Shown: in pieces, positions 54,020 to 62,965 of the stretch
Numbering within the stretch: position 1 is the first letter of the stretch
Layout of the letters: each line of letters begins with the position of its first letter
Assembly (NCBI RefSeq): GCF_028622875.1
Contig: NZ_CP117709.1
Span: 4,901,001 to 4,965,000, forward strand
Direction: 5' to 3'
DNA from: Streptomyces sp. MMBL 11-1
Lineage (GTDB): Bacteria; Actinomycetota; Actinomycetes; Streptomycetales; Streptomycetaceae
DNA: 64,000 nucleotides
Notes under the pieces: model-generated
The model's database searches: none
What the model was told of the DNA's origin: nothing
Seen by the model: only the letters and a program-made list of their open reading frames with translations
Program-made: the position numbers and the translations under genes

Positions 54020-55450
54020 TCAGACCAGCTGGACGACCGACCCGCCCGTGGTGTACCCGTCCGCCGCCTCCGCGCCCGGGTCCCAGGTCGCGAACGGGTC
54101 GAAGCCGCGGTGGCCGATCTCGCCGAACACGGTGACCGGGCCACCGCCGGACAGAGCGACGAGCTTCCACAGACCCGGCCGGGACAGCGCGGCCGGGGCG
54201 ATCGGCAGGGCGGAGTCGGCGTGCGCGTCCACCACCTGCCAGCCGTCCTTGGCCGGCACGGGTATGACGTCGCGCAGGGTGACCGGCCAGGCGTCCAGCC
54301 AGGGGTCCTCCCGCAGGGCGTCCCCGTAGACGGCCGGCGCAGCCGCCGCGGCGATCCCCGGCGGAGGCCCGGCCGGGGCCATGGCGCCGAACTGCTCGCC
54401 CAGCTCCGCCCGGAGCTGTCCGCCGCCCGGATACGGCGTCAGCTCGGCGTCGATCGTCGCGCCCACCGGCAGCGCCTGAGCCGGGGTCCGGCCCGCCGCG
54501 CCGAAGGAGAGCAGCAGAGCCGTACGGCCCGACTCCCTCCCGTACAGCCAGATCCGACGGGCGACGATCTTGCCGTCCGGGGTGTCGTACTGCGCGAGGA
54601 CCAGCCAGTGGTCACGGACGGGGGAGCCCTCGGCGGAGACGGGCAGTCCCACTCTCGTACGCACGGTCGCGGCCAGCGGTTCTGGCAGTCGCTCCCGGCC
54701 GAGCCACGCGGTGTCCAGCAGATGGAGCAGGCCGCACTCCTCCAGCAGGCGGACCGGCCAGCCCGGGCCCGACCCGCTGATCGCGCCCAGCTCTCTCACC
54801 CGGGCCGCGAGACCGGGGGCCTGGGCGTCGACCATGCGGGCCGCGGTCTCCTCCCACAGGCCGTACCCGGAGCGGTCGGTCGCGGCGAGTCCGCCGCGCA
54901 GCAGGTCACCCAGGCGCTGTTCCAGCTCCTGGGCCCCGTCCGTGACGCGCTCGGCACGGCGCTCCGCCCGCTTCCTGGCGGCGTCAGTGCCGGCGGGGCC
55001 CCGCGCGGCGCCGCCGCCCGCAGCGGGTCCGCCCTTCTCCACCACGCGTCCACGCCGGGCCTCGATCCACGTCGCGGCCCAGTCGGCCGGCTCGCCCGGC
55101 CGGACCGCGGTGTCGTCGGAGGCCCGCAGCAGCAACAGCCCCAGCGCGTGCTTGCACGGGAACTTCCGGCTCGGACAACTGCAGGAGTAGGCCGGGCCGG
55201 TGGTGTCGACCACCGTCCGGTACGGCGTGCTCCCGCTCCCCTCGCACAGGCCCCACACCGCGCCCACGGCGTCGCGGCCCGTGCCGGTCCACGGCCCGGC
55301 CGTGCCGAGCCGCGTGCCCGCTCTGCGTGAAGCGTCGTCAGGAGCCAGTGCCAGCACCTGTTCCACCGTCCAGCGCGCCACCGGTCCACCGGTGGGCGAG
55401 GGCTCTCCCCCGTGAGATAGCAGCATGTCCCCGACGGTAGGGGGAGCCAC
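54020..55450 (-). CDS. SWIM zinc-finger protein of MoxR/VWA system
   Basis: 476 residues. The SWIM motif CSCPSRKFPCKH (CxCx6CxH) lies at about residue 95. SWIM fingers bind DNA or proteins. The rest is helical and beta-rich without a known enzyme motif. GTG 55450 is chosen because GGAGGGG precedes it by 7 bases; ATG 55426 is the alternative. It is divergent from a small lipoprotein gene and the MoxR gene. From memory E. coli YehQ, coded beside YehL (MoxR), YehM and YehP (VWA), is a SWIM protein too, which supports a shared system. Confidence 0.85.
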   Translation of the reverse strand: MAPPTVGDMLLSHGGEPSPTGGPVARWTVEQVLALAPDDASRRAGTRLGTAGPWTGTGRDAVGAVWGLCEGSGSTPYRTVVDTTGPAYSCSCPSRKFPCKHALGLLLLRASDDTAVRPGEPADWAATWIEARRGRVVEKGGPAAGGGAARGPAGTDAARKRAERRAERVTDGAQELEQRLGDLLRGGLAATDRSGYGLWEETAARMVDAQAPGLAARVRELGAISGSGPGWPVRLLEECGLLHLLDTAWLGRERLPEPLAATVRTRVGLPVSAEGSPVRDHWLVLAQYDTPDGKIVARRIWLYGRESGRTALLLSFGAAGRTPAQALPVGATIDAELTPYPGGGQLRAELGEQFGAMAPAGPPPGIAAAAAPAVYGDALREDPWLDAWPVTLRDVIPVPAKDGWQVVDAHADSALPIAPAALSRPGLWKLVALSGGGPVTVFGEIGHRGFDPFATWDPGAEAADGYTTGGSVVQLV

Positions 55451-55580
55451 TGACAATCCCCTCCGACCTGCGAAGCAGCCGCCCCGAGCGGGATTTGACT
55501 TTGCCATTAGCCTGCGTTTCTCTGCGATCTCCGCGTACGGAACAGATCCGTGCCCGGTCCGATCCAGGGGGGATCCCGGA

Positions 55581-56045
55581 ATGAACCGCACCATCCGCAC
55601 CGCATCCACCTCCAGAACCACGCGCCCCGTGCGCACCGTTGCCCACGCGGTCGCGATCGCCGGTCTCGTGCTCGGCCTCGGCGCCTGCTCGGCCGAGTCG
55701 GTCGACAAGGCGGTCGGCGAGGCGGTCGACACGACCGTGGACGAGAAGTACGAGGTCACGTACGAGGTCACGGGCAAGGGCGTCGACGAGATCACGTACC
55801 ACGGGGGCGGCGGCAAGGCCATGGAGCCCGAGCTGGAGACCGTCACCTCGCCGACCCTGCCGTGGAAGAAGACCGTCGAGCTGCGCGGCATCATGCCGCC
55901 CGCCGTCATGCCGATGGCCGTGGACGCGGGCGGAACCGACGTCACCTGCACCATCACTTACAAGGGCAAGGTCATCAAGGAGGCGAAGGGGGAGGGCATG
56001 CTCACAGCCGGAGGCTGCGTGGCGGTGTCGCCGATCGTCGGCTGA
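55581..56045 (+). CDS. MmpS-like lipoprotein
   Basis: 154 residues. The lipobox LGLGAC sits at about residue 30-36 after HAVAIAGLVLGLG, so the protein is likely lipidated on Cys and sits outside the membrane. The mature part KYEVTYEVTGKGVDEITYHGGG...LPWKKTVEL resembles MmpS transport-accessory proteins (beta-sandwich). Ribosome site GGGGGGATCC. It lies between the SWIM gene and MoxR but looks unrelated in function. No MmpL partner is next to it. Confidence 0.75.
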   Translation: MNRTIRTASTSRTTRPVRTVAHAVAIAGLVLGLGACSAESVDKAVGEAVDTTVDEKYEVTYEVTGKGVDEITYHGGGGKAMEPELETVTSPTLPWKKTVELRGIMPPAVMPMAVDAGGTDVTCTITYKGKVIKEAKGEGMLTAGGCVAVSPIVG

Positions 56046-56227
56046 CCGGCGACCGGCCGACCGGCCGACCGGCCGAGTGGGCCCGGCGGGGGCGGCCCGG
56101 CCGGTTCCCCGTGCTCAGCCGGTTCCATGTGCTCACGGACGGGCTCTGACCTGGGGTCAGGGCCCGTTGTCAGTGGCATGGTGCACGGTGGGAACCACAT
56201 CAGGTCGACCGATCTGGAGGGGGATCC

Positions 56228-57352
56228 ATGACCGTGTTCGAAACCACCGCGGCCATCGCGCCGGAGGCGGGCGCCGAGGTGCTGCGCCCGCATGCCGAGG
56301 ACGCGTTCGCCGACGAGCTGAAGGCGCTCGAAGCCGCCGACGACCGCCCGAGGCCCGCCCGTTGGCGGCTGTCGCCCTGGGCCGTCGCCACCTATCTGCA
56401 GGGCGGGACCCTGCCGGACGGCACGGTGATCACGCCGAAGTACGTGGGCCCGCGCCGCCTGGTCGAAGTGGCCGTGACCACGCTCGCCACCGACCGGGCG
56501 CTGCTCCTGCTCGGCGTCCCCGGTACGGCCAAGACCTGGGTGTCCGAACACCTCGCCGCCGCGGTCAGCGGTGACTCGACGTTGCTCGTGCAGGGCACGG
56601 CCGGGACGCCCGAGGAAGCCGTCCGCTACGGGTGGAACTACGCACAGCTGCTCGCCCACGGACCCAGCCGCGACGCCCTGGTCCCCAGTCCGCTGATGCG
56701 GGCGATGGCCGAGGGCATGACCGCCCGGGTCGAGGAGCTGACCCGTATCCCCGCCGATGTGCAGGACTCGCTGATCACGATCCTGTCCGAGAAGACGCTC
56801 CCCGTCCCCGAGCTGGGGCAGGAGGTCCAGGCCGTTCGCGGCTTCAACCTCATCGCCACGGCCAACGACCGGGACCGCGGCGTCAACGAGCTGTCCAGCG
56901 CGCTGCGACGCCGGTTCAACACCGTCGTGCTGCCCCTGCCCGCCACCCCGGACGCCGAGGTCGACATCGTGTCGCGGCGGGTCGACCAGATCGGCCGCTC
57001 GCTGGACCTGCCCGCGGCGCCGGAGGGCCTGACCGAGATCCGGCGCGTGGTGACGGTCTTCCGGGAGCTGCGCGACGGGGTGACCACCGACGGGCGAACC
57101 AAGCTCAAGTCCCCCTCCGGCACGCTCTCCACCGCGGAGGCGATCTCCGTCGTCACGAACGGCCTCGCGCTCGCGGCCCACTTCGGCGACGGCGTTCTCC
57201 GCCCCGGGGACGTCGCGGCCGGGATCCTCGGCGCGGTCGTCCGGGATCCGGCGGCGGACCGGGTGGTCTGGCAGGAGTATCTGGAGACCGTGGTCCGCGA
57301 GCGGGACGGCTGGAAGGACTTCTACCGCGCCTGCCGCGAGGTAACCGCATGA
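56228..57352 (+). CDS. MoxR-type AAA+ ATPase
   Basis: 374 residues. The ATPase core has Walker A GVPGTAKTW (about 97-105), a Walker B-like strand with EELTRIPADVQDSLI, sensor ATANDRDRG and ALRRRF (arginine finger region). MoxR ATPases remodel or load metals into partner complexes, working with VWA proteins. It is the first gene of a tight three-gene operon: its TGA overlaps the next ATG (ATGA), and the VWA gene overlaps the second in the same way. GGAGGGGGATCC precedes the ATG. Similar to E. coli YehL by gene order. Confidence 0.92.
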   Translation: MTVFETTAAIAPEAGAEVLRPHAEDAFADELKALEAADDRPRPARWRLSPWAVATYLQGGTLPDGTVITPKYVGPRRLVEVAVTTLATDRALLLLGVPGTAKTWVSEHLAAAVSGDSTLLVQGTAGTPEEAVRYGWNYAQLLAHGPSRDALVPSPLMRAMAEGMTARVEELTRIPADVQDSLITILSEKTLPVPELGQEVQAVRGFNLIATANDRDRGVNELSSALRRRFNTVVLPLPATPDAEVDIVSRRVDQIGRSLDLPAAPEGLTEIRRVVTVFRELRDGVTTDGRTKLKSPSGTLSTAEAISVVTNGLALAAHFGDGVLRPGDVAAGILGAVVRDPAADRVVWQEYLETVVRERDGWKDFYRACREVTA

Positions 57353-59919
57353 CGAGCCCCGCCGGTACGGCGAGGGCGGCCGCGACCGGAGAGGCCACGG
57401 CGACCGAAACGTCGACCGGGACGGCGACCGGGGCGGCGGCCGAAACGGCGACCGGGACCGCGGCGGCGGCCGGAATGTCTGGGCCGGGGCCCCGTGCGGC
57501 CGTCGGTCCCTGGCTCCTGGGGGTGCGGCACCACGGCCCCGGGTCGGCCCGCGCGGTCCTCGCCGCGCTCGCGGCGGCCCGCCCGGCCGCTGTCCTCGTC
57601 GAGGGGCCGCCCGAGGGCGACGCGCTGCTGCCTCTGGCCGCCGATGCTCGGATGCGCCCCCCGGTCGCGCTGCTCGCGCACGCCGTGGACGACCCGGGAC
57701 GTGCCTCCTTCTGGCCGATGGCCGCGTTCTCGCCCGAGTGGTTGGCGATCCGCTGGGCTCTCGACCACGACGTCCCGGTCCGCTTCATCGACCTGCCCGC
57801 CGCCCACTCCCTCGCGCTCAAGGAACCCGCGCCAGGCACGGGGGGCGAGGAGACGGCCCCGGGGGAGCGGGCCGGGGAAGAGGACTCGCCGGTCGTCGAC
57901 CCGATCCGCGTGCTGGCGGAGACCGCCGGATACGACGATCCGGAACGCTGGTGGGAGGACGTCGTCGAGCACCGATCACCGGGCGGCGGCACCGGCGGGG
58001 GCGTCAGCACAAGCCTGGACAGCGGCACCGGCCGGGGCCACGACGGCAGCTCGCCCGGGGACACGGTGGGCGCGGACGACACGGCCGACGCGGACGACGC
58101 GCTCGCGCCGTTCGCCGCACTGGCGGAGGCCATGAGTGCTCTCCGCGAGGCGTACGGCGACGGTGGGCAGCCCCGGGACGCGGTGCGCGAGGCGTACATG
58201 CGCATCCAACTGCGTACTGCCCGCAAGGAGTTCGGAGACGGCGTCGCCGTAGTCTGCGGTGCCTGGCACGTCCCGGCCCTTGCCGCGCGGACCACTCTCG
58301 CCGCCGACCGCGCCCTGCTCAAGGGCCTCCCGAAGGTCAGGACGGACCTGACCTGGGTGCCGTGGACCCACCGCCGGCTCGCCCGGCACAGCGGGTACGG
58401 GGCGGGGATCGACGCGCCGGGCTGGTACGGGCACCTCTTCGACGTGGCGGACCGGCCGATCGAACGATGGATGACCAAGGTCGCCGGACTGCTGCGGGAG
58501 GAAGACCGGTTCGTCTCCACCGCCCATGTCATCGAGGCCGTCCGGCTCGCCGAGACCCTCGCCGCGCTCCGGGGCCGCCCGCTGGCCGGCCTGGGCGAGA
58601 CGACCGACGCGGTGCGGGCCGTCATGTGCGAGGGGTCCGACGTCCCGCTCGCCCTCGTCAGGGACCGGCTGATCGTCGGCGAGAACCTCGGAGAGGTGCC
58701 GGACACCGCCCCGGCCGTCCCCTTGCAACGGGACCTGACCCGAAGCCAGCGCACCCTCCGGCTCAAGCCGGAGGCGTCGGAACGCGAGGTCGACCTCGAC
58801 CTGCGCAAGGAGACCGACGCCGCCCGCAGCCGCCTCCTGCACCGGCTGCGCCTCCTCGGCGTCGGCTGGGGCGATCCGGTCGCGGGGCGGGGCAGCACCG
58901 GCACCTTCCGGGAGAGCTGGCGGCTGCGCTGGGAGCCGGAACTGCACGTCCGGGTCGCCGAGGCAGGCGTGTGGGGCACCACGGTCCTCACCGCCGCCAC
59001 CGCGAAGGCCGAGTCGGAGGCCATGGCGGCGACCGCACTGGCCGACGTCACCGCACTCGCCGAACACTGCCTCCTGGCCGGACTGCCCGACGCGCTGCCC
59101 GTCGTGATGAAGGCCCTCGCCGACCGGGCCGCACTCGACGCGGACGTCGGCCACCTCGCGGACGCGCTGCCCGCCCTGGCCCGCTCCCTGCGATACGGGG
59201 ACGTGCGCTCCACGGACACGGCGGCGCTCGCGGAGGTCGCCGCCGGACTCGCCGAGCGGATCTGCGTCGGCCTGCCGCCCGCCTGCGCCGGCCTCGACGC
59301 CGACGGGGCCGAGGCGCTGCGCCGCCAGGTGGAGGCCGTGCACGGTGCGATCGGGCTCCTGCTCGCGGGAGCGGCCCCTGCCGAAGGGCTGCGGGAGCGC
59401 TGGGACGCCGTCCTGCACAAACTGGCGGCCCGGGACACGGTTGCCGGGATCATCCGGGGCCGGGCCACCCGGCTGCTCCTGGACGAGGGGCGGCTGGCGG
59501 AGGACGAGGCGGCCCGGCTGATGGGCCTGGCGCTCTCCCCCGGAACCCCGCCCGCCGACGCCGCCGCCTGGATCGAGGGGTTCGTCGGCGGCGCGTCGGG
59601 CGGCGGCATGCTGCTGGTCCACGACGAGAGGCTGCTCGGCCTCGTCGACTCCTGGCTGACCGGTGTCCCCGCCGAGGCGTTCACCGACGTGCTGCCACTG
59701 CTGCGCCGCACGTTCTCCGCGTACGAACCGGGCGTACGGCGCACCCTGGGCGAGCTGGTCCGGCGCGGGCCCGTCCCCGAGAGCGCCCGCCGGGACGAGG
59801 CCGGCCGGGCGCCCGGGGGCTTCGGGCCCGGTCTCGACCGGGCCAGGGCCGACGCTGTGGAGCCGGTGCTGCGCCTGTTGATCGGCCGCCGGTCCGAGCC
59901 CGAGGAGGCCGCCAGATGA
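57349..59919 (+). CDS. DUF5682 family protein of MoxR/VWA system
   Basis: 856 residues. The N-terminal 43 residues are low complexity (Ala/Thr/Gly). Conserved blocks then follow: WLLGVRHHGPGSARAVLAAL (about 55-74), VLVEGPPEGDALL, a Asp/Gly-rich insert at 215-255, and VVCGAWHVPALAART (about 300). GxxHH...E...GxWH resembles the EreA/ChaN/TIKI superfamily of hydrolases, so a metal site is possible. The C-terminal 450 residues are helical. It matches YehM of E. coli by gene order and length class. Translationally coupled on both sides. Confidence 0.85.
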   Translation: MTSPAGTARAAATGEATATETSTGTATGAAAETATGTAAAAGMSGPGPRAAVGPWLLGVRHHGPGSARAVLAALAAARPAAVLVEGPPEGDALLPLAADARMRPPVALLAHAVDDPGRASFWPMAAFSPEWLAIRWALDHDVPVRFIDLPAAHSLALKEPAPGTGGEETAPGERAGEEDSPVVDPIRVLAETAGYDDPERWWEDVVEHRSPGGGTGGGVSTSLDSGTGRGHDGSSPGDTVGADDTADADDALAPFAALAEAMSALREAYGDGGQPRDAVREAYMRIQLRTARKEFGDGVAVVCGAWHVPALAARTTLAADRALLKGLPKVRTDLTWVPWTHRRLARHSGYGAGIDAPGWYGHLFDVADRPIERWMTKVAGLLREEDRFVSTAHVIEAVRLAETLAALRGRPLAGLGETTDAVRAVMCEGSDVPLALVRDRLIVGENLGEVPDTAPAVPLQRDLTRSQRTLRLKPEASEREVDLDLRKETDAARSRLLHRLRLLGVGWGDPVAGRGSTGTFRESWRLRWEPELHVRVAEAGVWGTTVLTAATAKAESEAMAATALADVTALAEHCLLAGLPDALPVVMKALADRAALDADVGHLADALPALARSLRYGDVRSTDTAALAEVAAGLAERICVGLPPACAGLDADGAEALRRQVEAVHGAIGLLLAGAAPAEGLRERWDAVLHKLAARDTVAGIIRGRATRLLLDEGRLAEDEAARLMGLALSPGTPPADAAAWIEGFVGGASGGGMLLVHDERLLGLVDSWLTGVPAEAFTDVLPLLRRTFSAYEPGVRRTLGELVRRGPVPESARRDEAGRAPGGFGPGLDRARADAVEPVLRLLIGRRSEPEEAAR

Positions 59920-61412
59920 CGAGGACCCCGACGACGGGCCCGGGCGCGGCGGACCAGAGAACGAGCAGCCCGGGCGTGGCGGACCAGGGAGCGAGCAGCC
60001 TGGGCGCGGCGGCCCGGAGTATGAGCAATCCGGGCGCGACGGAACAAGGAACGAGCATCCCGGCCGCGACGGAACAGGGAACGAGCCCGGACGCCGGAGA
60101 CCACGGCGCGACGGACCCGATGGACCCGACGGGGGAGACGATGGAACGGACGACCGCACAGGCGTCGGGCCCGGCGCGGCCCACCGCCCCGCACGCGCCC
60201 GACGCCGAACGGCTGCGGCGCTGGAGGATGGTGCTCGGAGCGGACAGCGCCGACAGCACCGGGTGCGCCCTCACCGGTCAGGACGCGGCGATGGACGGTG
60301 CGTTGAACGCGCTGTACGGCGGGGGTGCCGGGAAGAAGCCCGGGGGCCGGGGCTCCGGCGGCCGTTCGGCGGGGCTCGGCGCGTCGGCGCCCTCCGTCGC
60401 CCGCTGGCTCGGCGACATCCGGACCTACTTCCCCAGCTCCGTGGTCCAGGTCATGCAACGCGACGCGATCGACCGGCTCGGCCTGGCGGCCCTGCTCCTC
60501 GAACCGGAGATGCTGGAGGCGGTCGAGGCGGACGTCCACCTCGTCGGCACCCTGCTCTCCCTCAACAAGGCGATGCCCGAGACGACGAAGGAGACCGCGC
60601 GCGCCGTCGTCCGCAAGGTCGTCGACGACCTGGAGAAGCGTCTGGAAAGCCGCACCAGGGCCACCCTGACCGGCGCCCTGGACCGTTCGGCGCGCATCAG
60701 CAGGCCGCGCCACCGGGACATCGACTGGAACCGCACCATCCGGGCCAACCTCACGAACTACCTCCCCGTCCCGGGACCGGCCGGTACGGGGCCCACAACG
60801 GACCCGGGAGGCGCGGAGGGGAGGGGCACGATCGTTCCCGAGCGCCTCATCGGGTACGGGCGTGCCTCCCGGTCCGCCAAGAAGGACATCGTCCTGTGCA
60901 TCGACCAGTCGGGCTCGATGGCCGCGTCGGTCGTGCATGCCTCGGTCTTCGGGGCGGTGCTCGCCTCCATGCGCACGCTCTCGACCCGGCTCGTCGTCTT
61001 CGACACGGCGGTCGCCGACCTCACGGACCAGCTCGACGACCCCGTCGACGTCCTCTTCGGCACCCAACTCGGCGGCGGCACCGACATCAACCGGGCACTG
61101 GCCTACTGCCAGTCGAGGATCACCCGCCCCGCGGACACCGTCGTCGTCCTCATCAGCGACCTCTTCGAGGGCGGCATACGGAACGAGATGCTCAAGCGGG
61201 TCGCCGCGATGCAGGCCTCCGGGGTGCAGTTCGTGGCCCTGCTCGCGCTCTCCGACGAGGGCGCACCCGCGTACGACCACGAGCATGCGGCGGCGCTCGG
61301 GGCGTTGGGCGTACCCGCCTTCGCCTGTACGCCGGATCTCTTCCCGGACGTCATGGCGGCGGCGATCGAGAAGAGGCCACTGCCCATACCGGACAAGGAG
61401 ACCCAACAGTAA
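59916..61412 (+). CDS. VWA-domain protein of MoxR system
   Basis: 498 residues. After a disordered N-terminus made of five 10-residue repeats (10-59) comes a helical region (ARWLGDIRTYFPSSVVQVMQRDAI) and a von Willebrand A domain with an intact MIDAS: DQSGSM (D-x-S-x-S) at about 328, a Thr in the GGGTDI turn and ISDLFEGG. It should bind Mg2+ and a partner acidic residue and cooperate with MoxR as in CoxD/CoxE or BchD-type pairs. Start ATG 59916 overlaps the previous stop (ATGA) with GAGGAGG upstream. Similar to YehP by order. Confidence 0.93.
   Translation: MTRTPTTGPGAADQRTSSPGVADQGASSLGAAARSMSNPGATEQGTSIPAATEQGTSPDAGDHGATDPMDPTGETMERTTAQASGPARPTAPHAPDAERLRRWRMVLGADSADSTGCALTGQDAAMDGALNALYGGGAGKKPGGRGSGGRSAGLGASAPSVARWLGDIRTYFPSSVVQVMQRDAIDRLGLAALLLEPEMLEAVEADVHLVGTLLSLNKAMPETTKETARAVVRKVVDDLEKRLESRTRATLTGALDRSARISRPRHRDIDWNRTIRANLTNYLPVPGPAGTGPTTDPGGAEGRGTIVPERLIGYGRASRSAKKDIVLCIDQSGSMAASVVHASVFGAVLASMRTLSTRLVVFDTAVADLTDQLDDPVDVLFGTQLGGGTDINRALAYCQSRITRPADTVVVLISDLFEGGIRNEMLKRVAAMQASGVQFVALLALSDEGAPAYDHEHAAALGALGVPAFACTPDLFPDVMAAAIEKRPLPIPDKETQQ
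59943..60092 (+). repeat. Five 30-bp tandem repeats in the VWA gene
   Basis: Five ten-codon units: GAADQRTSSP, GVADQGASSL, GAAARSMSNP, GATEQGTSIP, AATEQGTSPD. They are in frame at the N-terminus. Copies 4 and 5 are closest, which hints at recent duplication. Confidence 0.75.
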
Positions 61413-61518
61413 CCGGGGACTTGCGCGACCCCCACGGGTGCGTGCAAGCCGCCCGGCTCACCACATCGGAGCGCCCGGCCCAGGGGGGCCCGGGCCGGGC
61501 GCTCCAGTTCCGACCAGC

Positions 61519-61560
61519 CTCTTCCGGCTCCCGGCGGGCCCCGGCCGGGAGCCGGAAGAG
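61519..61560 (+). terminator. Terminator after the MoxR/VWA operon
   Basis: A perfect 16-bp stem (61519-61534 with 61545-61560) with a 10-base loop, 107 bases beyond the VWA stop. It isolates the MoxR operon from sucCD. Confidence 0.85.
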
Positions 61561-61589
61561 CCACCCTCTGTGACCGTTATCACCGCTCA

Positions 61590-61617
61590 GGTGTGATCTG
61601 CGATTTAGGGTCACACC
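61590..61617. promoter_or_regulatory. Inverted repeat upstream of sucC
   Basis: GGTGTGA and TCACACC, perfect over 7 bp, with a 14-base spacer. Candidate operator; spacer too long for Crp. Confidence 0.45.
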
Positions 61618-61680
61618 GAGCGCGGGGATAACCTGCCGGATGGACATGCCGCGTACTCGGACACCGTGTACGCCTCCCTA

Positions 61681-61696
61681 GTGACAGTGCAGTCAC
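61681..61696. promoter_or_regulatory. GTGAC-N6-GTCAC palindrome upstream of sucC
   Basis: A perfect 5-bp inverted repeat with 6-base spacing, 67 bases before the sucC GTG. Similar in shape to Crp-type sites (GTGA-N6-TCAC) but the binding protein is not known here. Confidence 0.4.
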
Positions 61697-61762
61697 GTTG
61701 CCCATCGCGGCACGCCCACGCAGAAGAACGAACCGCGATACCACTAAAAGGGACGGACGCGC

Positions 61763-62944
61763 GTGGACCTGTTCGAGTACCAGGCGAGGGACCTCTTCGC
61801 CAAGCACGGTGTACCGGTGCTGGCCGGTGAAGTCATCGACACGCCTGAGGCAGCCCGCGAGGCGACCGAGAAGCTGGGCGGCAAGTCTGTCGTCAAGGCG
61901 CAGGTGAAGGTCGGCGGCCGAGGCAAGGCCGGCGGTGTCAAGCTGGCGGCCGACGCCGACGAGGCGGTCGCCCGGGCGACCGACATTCTCGGCATGGACA
62001 TCAAGGGCCACACGGTCCACAAGGTGATGATCGCCGAGCTGTCCCCGGAGATCGAGGCGGAGTACTACGTCTCGTACCTCCTCGACCGCACCAACCGCAC
62101 CTTCCTGGCCATGGCCTCGGTGCAGGGCGGCATGGACATCGAGGAGGTCGCGGAGAAGACCCCCGAGGCCCTCGCGAAGGTCCCGGTCAACGCCGTCGAC
62201 GGGGTCGACATCGCCAAGGCCCGCGAGATCGTGGCCCAGGCGAAGTTCCCGGCCGACGTGGCCGAGGGCGTGGCCGAGGCCATGGTGACCCTGTGGGACA
62301 CCTTCGTCGCCGAGGACGCGCTCCTCGTCGAGGTCAACCCGCTGGTGAAGACCAAGGACGGCCGGATCCTGGCCCTGGACGGCAAGGTGTCTCTCGACGA
62401 GAACGCCGACTTCCGTCAGCCGGGTCACGAGGCGCTCGAGGACAAGGCCGCAGCCAACCCGCTCGAGGCTGCCGCCAAGGCCAAGAACCTCAACTACGTC
62501 AAGCTCGACGGCGAGGTCGGCATCATCGGTAACGGTGCCGGTCTGGTCATGTCGACCCTGGACGTCGTCGCGTACGCCGGTGAGAACCACGGCAACGTGA
62601 AGCCCGCCAACTTCCTCGACATCGGCGGCGGCGCCTCCGCGGAGGTCATGGCGAACGGCCTGGAGATCATCCTCGGCGACCCGGACGTCAAGTCCGTCTT
62701 CGTCAACGTCTTCGGTGGCATCACCGCCTGTGACGAGGTCGCCAACGGCATCGTGCAGGCGCTCGCGCTGCTCGAGTCCAAGGGCGAGAAGGTCGAGAAG
62801 CCGCTGGTCGTGCGTCTCGACGGCAACAACGCGGAGCTGGGTCGCAAGATCCTTTCCGACGCCAACCACCCGCTCGTGCAGCGCGTGGACACCATGGACG
62901 GCGCGGCCGACAAGGCCGCCGAGCTCGCCGCGGCTGCGAAGTAA
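61763..62944 (+). CDS. sucC: Succinyl-CoA synthetase beta subunit
   Basis: 393 residues. With SucD it makes succinate and GTP or ATP from succinyl-CoA in the TCA cycle. ATP-grasp domain: [18 protein letters not shown] (about 45-62) and, later, [21 protein letters not shown]; the C-terminal CoA-ligase-like domain has [12 protein letters not shown] and [16 protein letters not shown]. The GTG at 61763 follows AAAAGGGACGG. The length is normal. It is cotranscribed with sucD after 21 bases. Synteny with sucC of mycobacteria follows the M23 gene, but here the MoxR island lies between. Confidence 0.98.
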   Translation: MDLFEYQARDLFAKHGVPVLAGEVIDTPEAAREATEKLGGKSVVKAQVKVGGRGKAGGVKLAADADEAVARATDILGMDIKGHTVHKVMIAELSPEIEAEYYVSYLLDRTNRTFLAMASVQGGMDIEEVAEKTPEALAKVPVNAVDGVDIAKAREIVAQAKFPADVAEGVAEAMVTLWDTFVAEDALLVEVNPLVKTKDGRILALDGKVSLDENADFRQPGHEALEDKAAANPLEAAAKAKNLNYVKLDGEVGIIGNGAGLVMSTLDVVAYAGENHGNVKPANFLDIGGGASAEVMANGLEIILGDPDVKSVFVNVFGGITACDEVANGIVQALALLESKGEKVEKPLVVRLDGNNAELGRKILSDANHPLVQRVDTMDGAADKAAELAAAAK

Positions 62945-62965
62945 GGAAGAGGGACTCAGACCACC

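Larger units (their letters stand above)
61413..61762. other. 350-bp region between the VWA gene and sucC
   Basis: Left part: a strong terminator (61519-61560). Right part: sucC control region with inverted repeats GGTGTGA...TCACACC (61590-61617) and GTGAC-N6-GTCAC (61681-61696). No gene found. Confidence 0.7.

Noticed and set aside
57153..61406. A 1417-codon open frame on the minus strand
   Set aside because: It runs antisense to the MoxR/DUF5682/VWA genes. The high GC content leaves few stops in shadow frames; composition is Arg/Ser/Pro-rich with no domain.
61590..61617. A Crp site before sucC
   Set aside because: The TGTGA and TCACA arms are 14 bases apart rather than 6.
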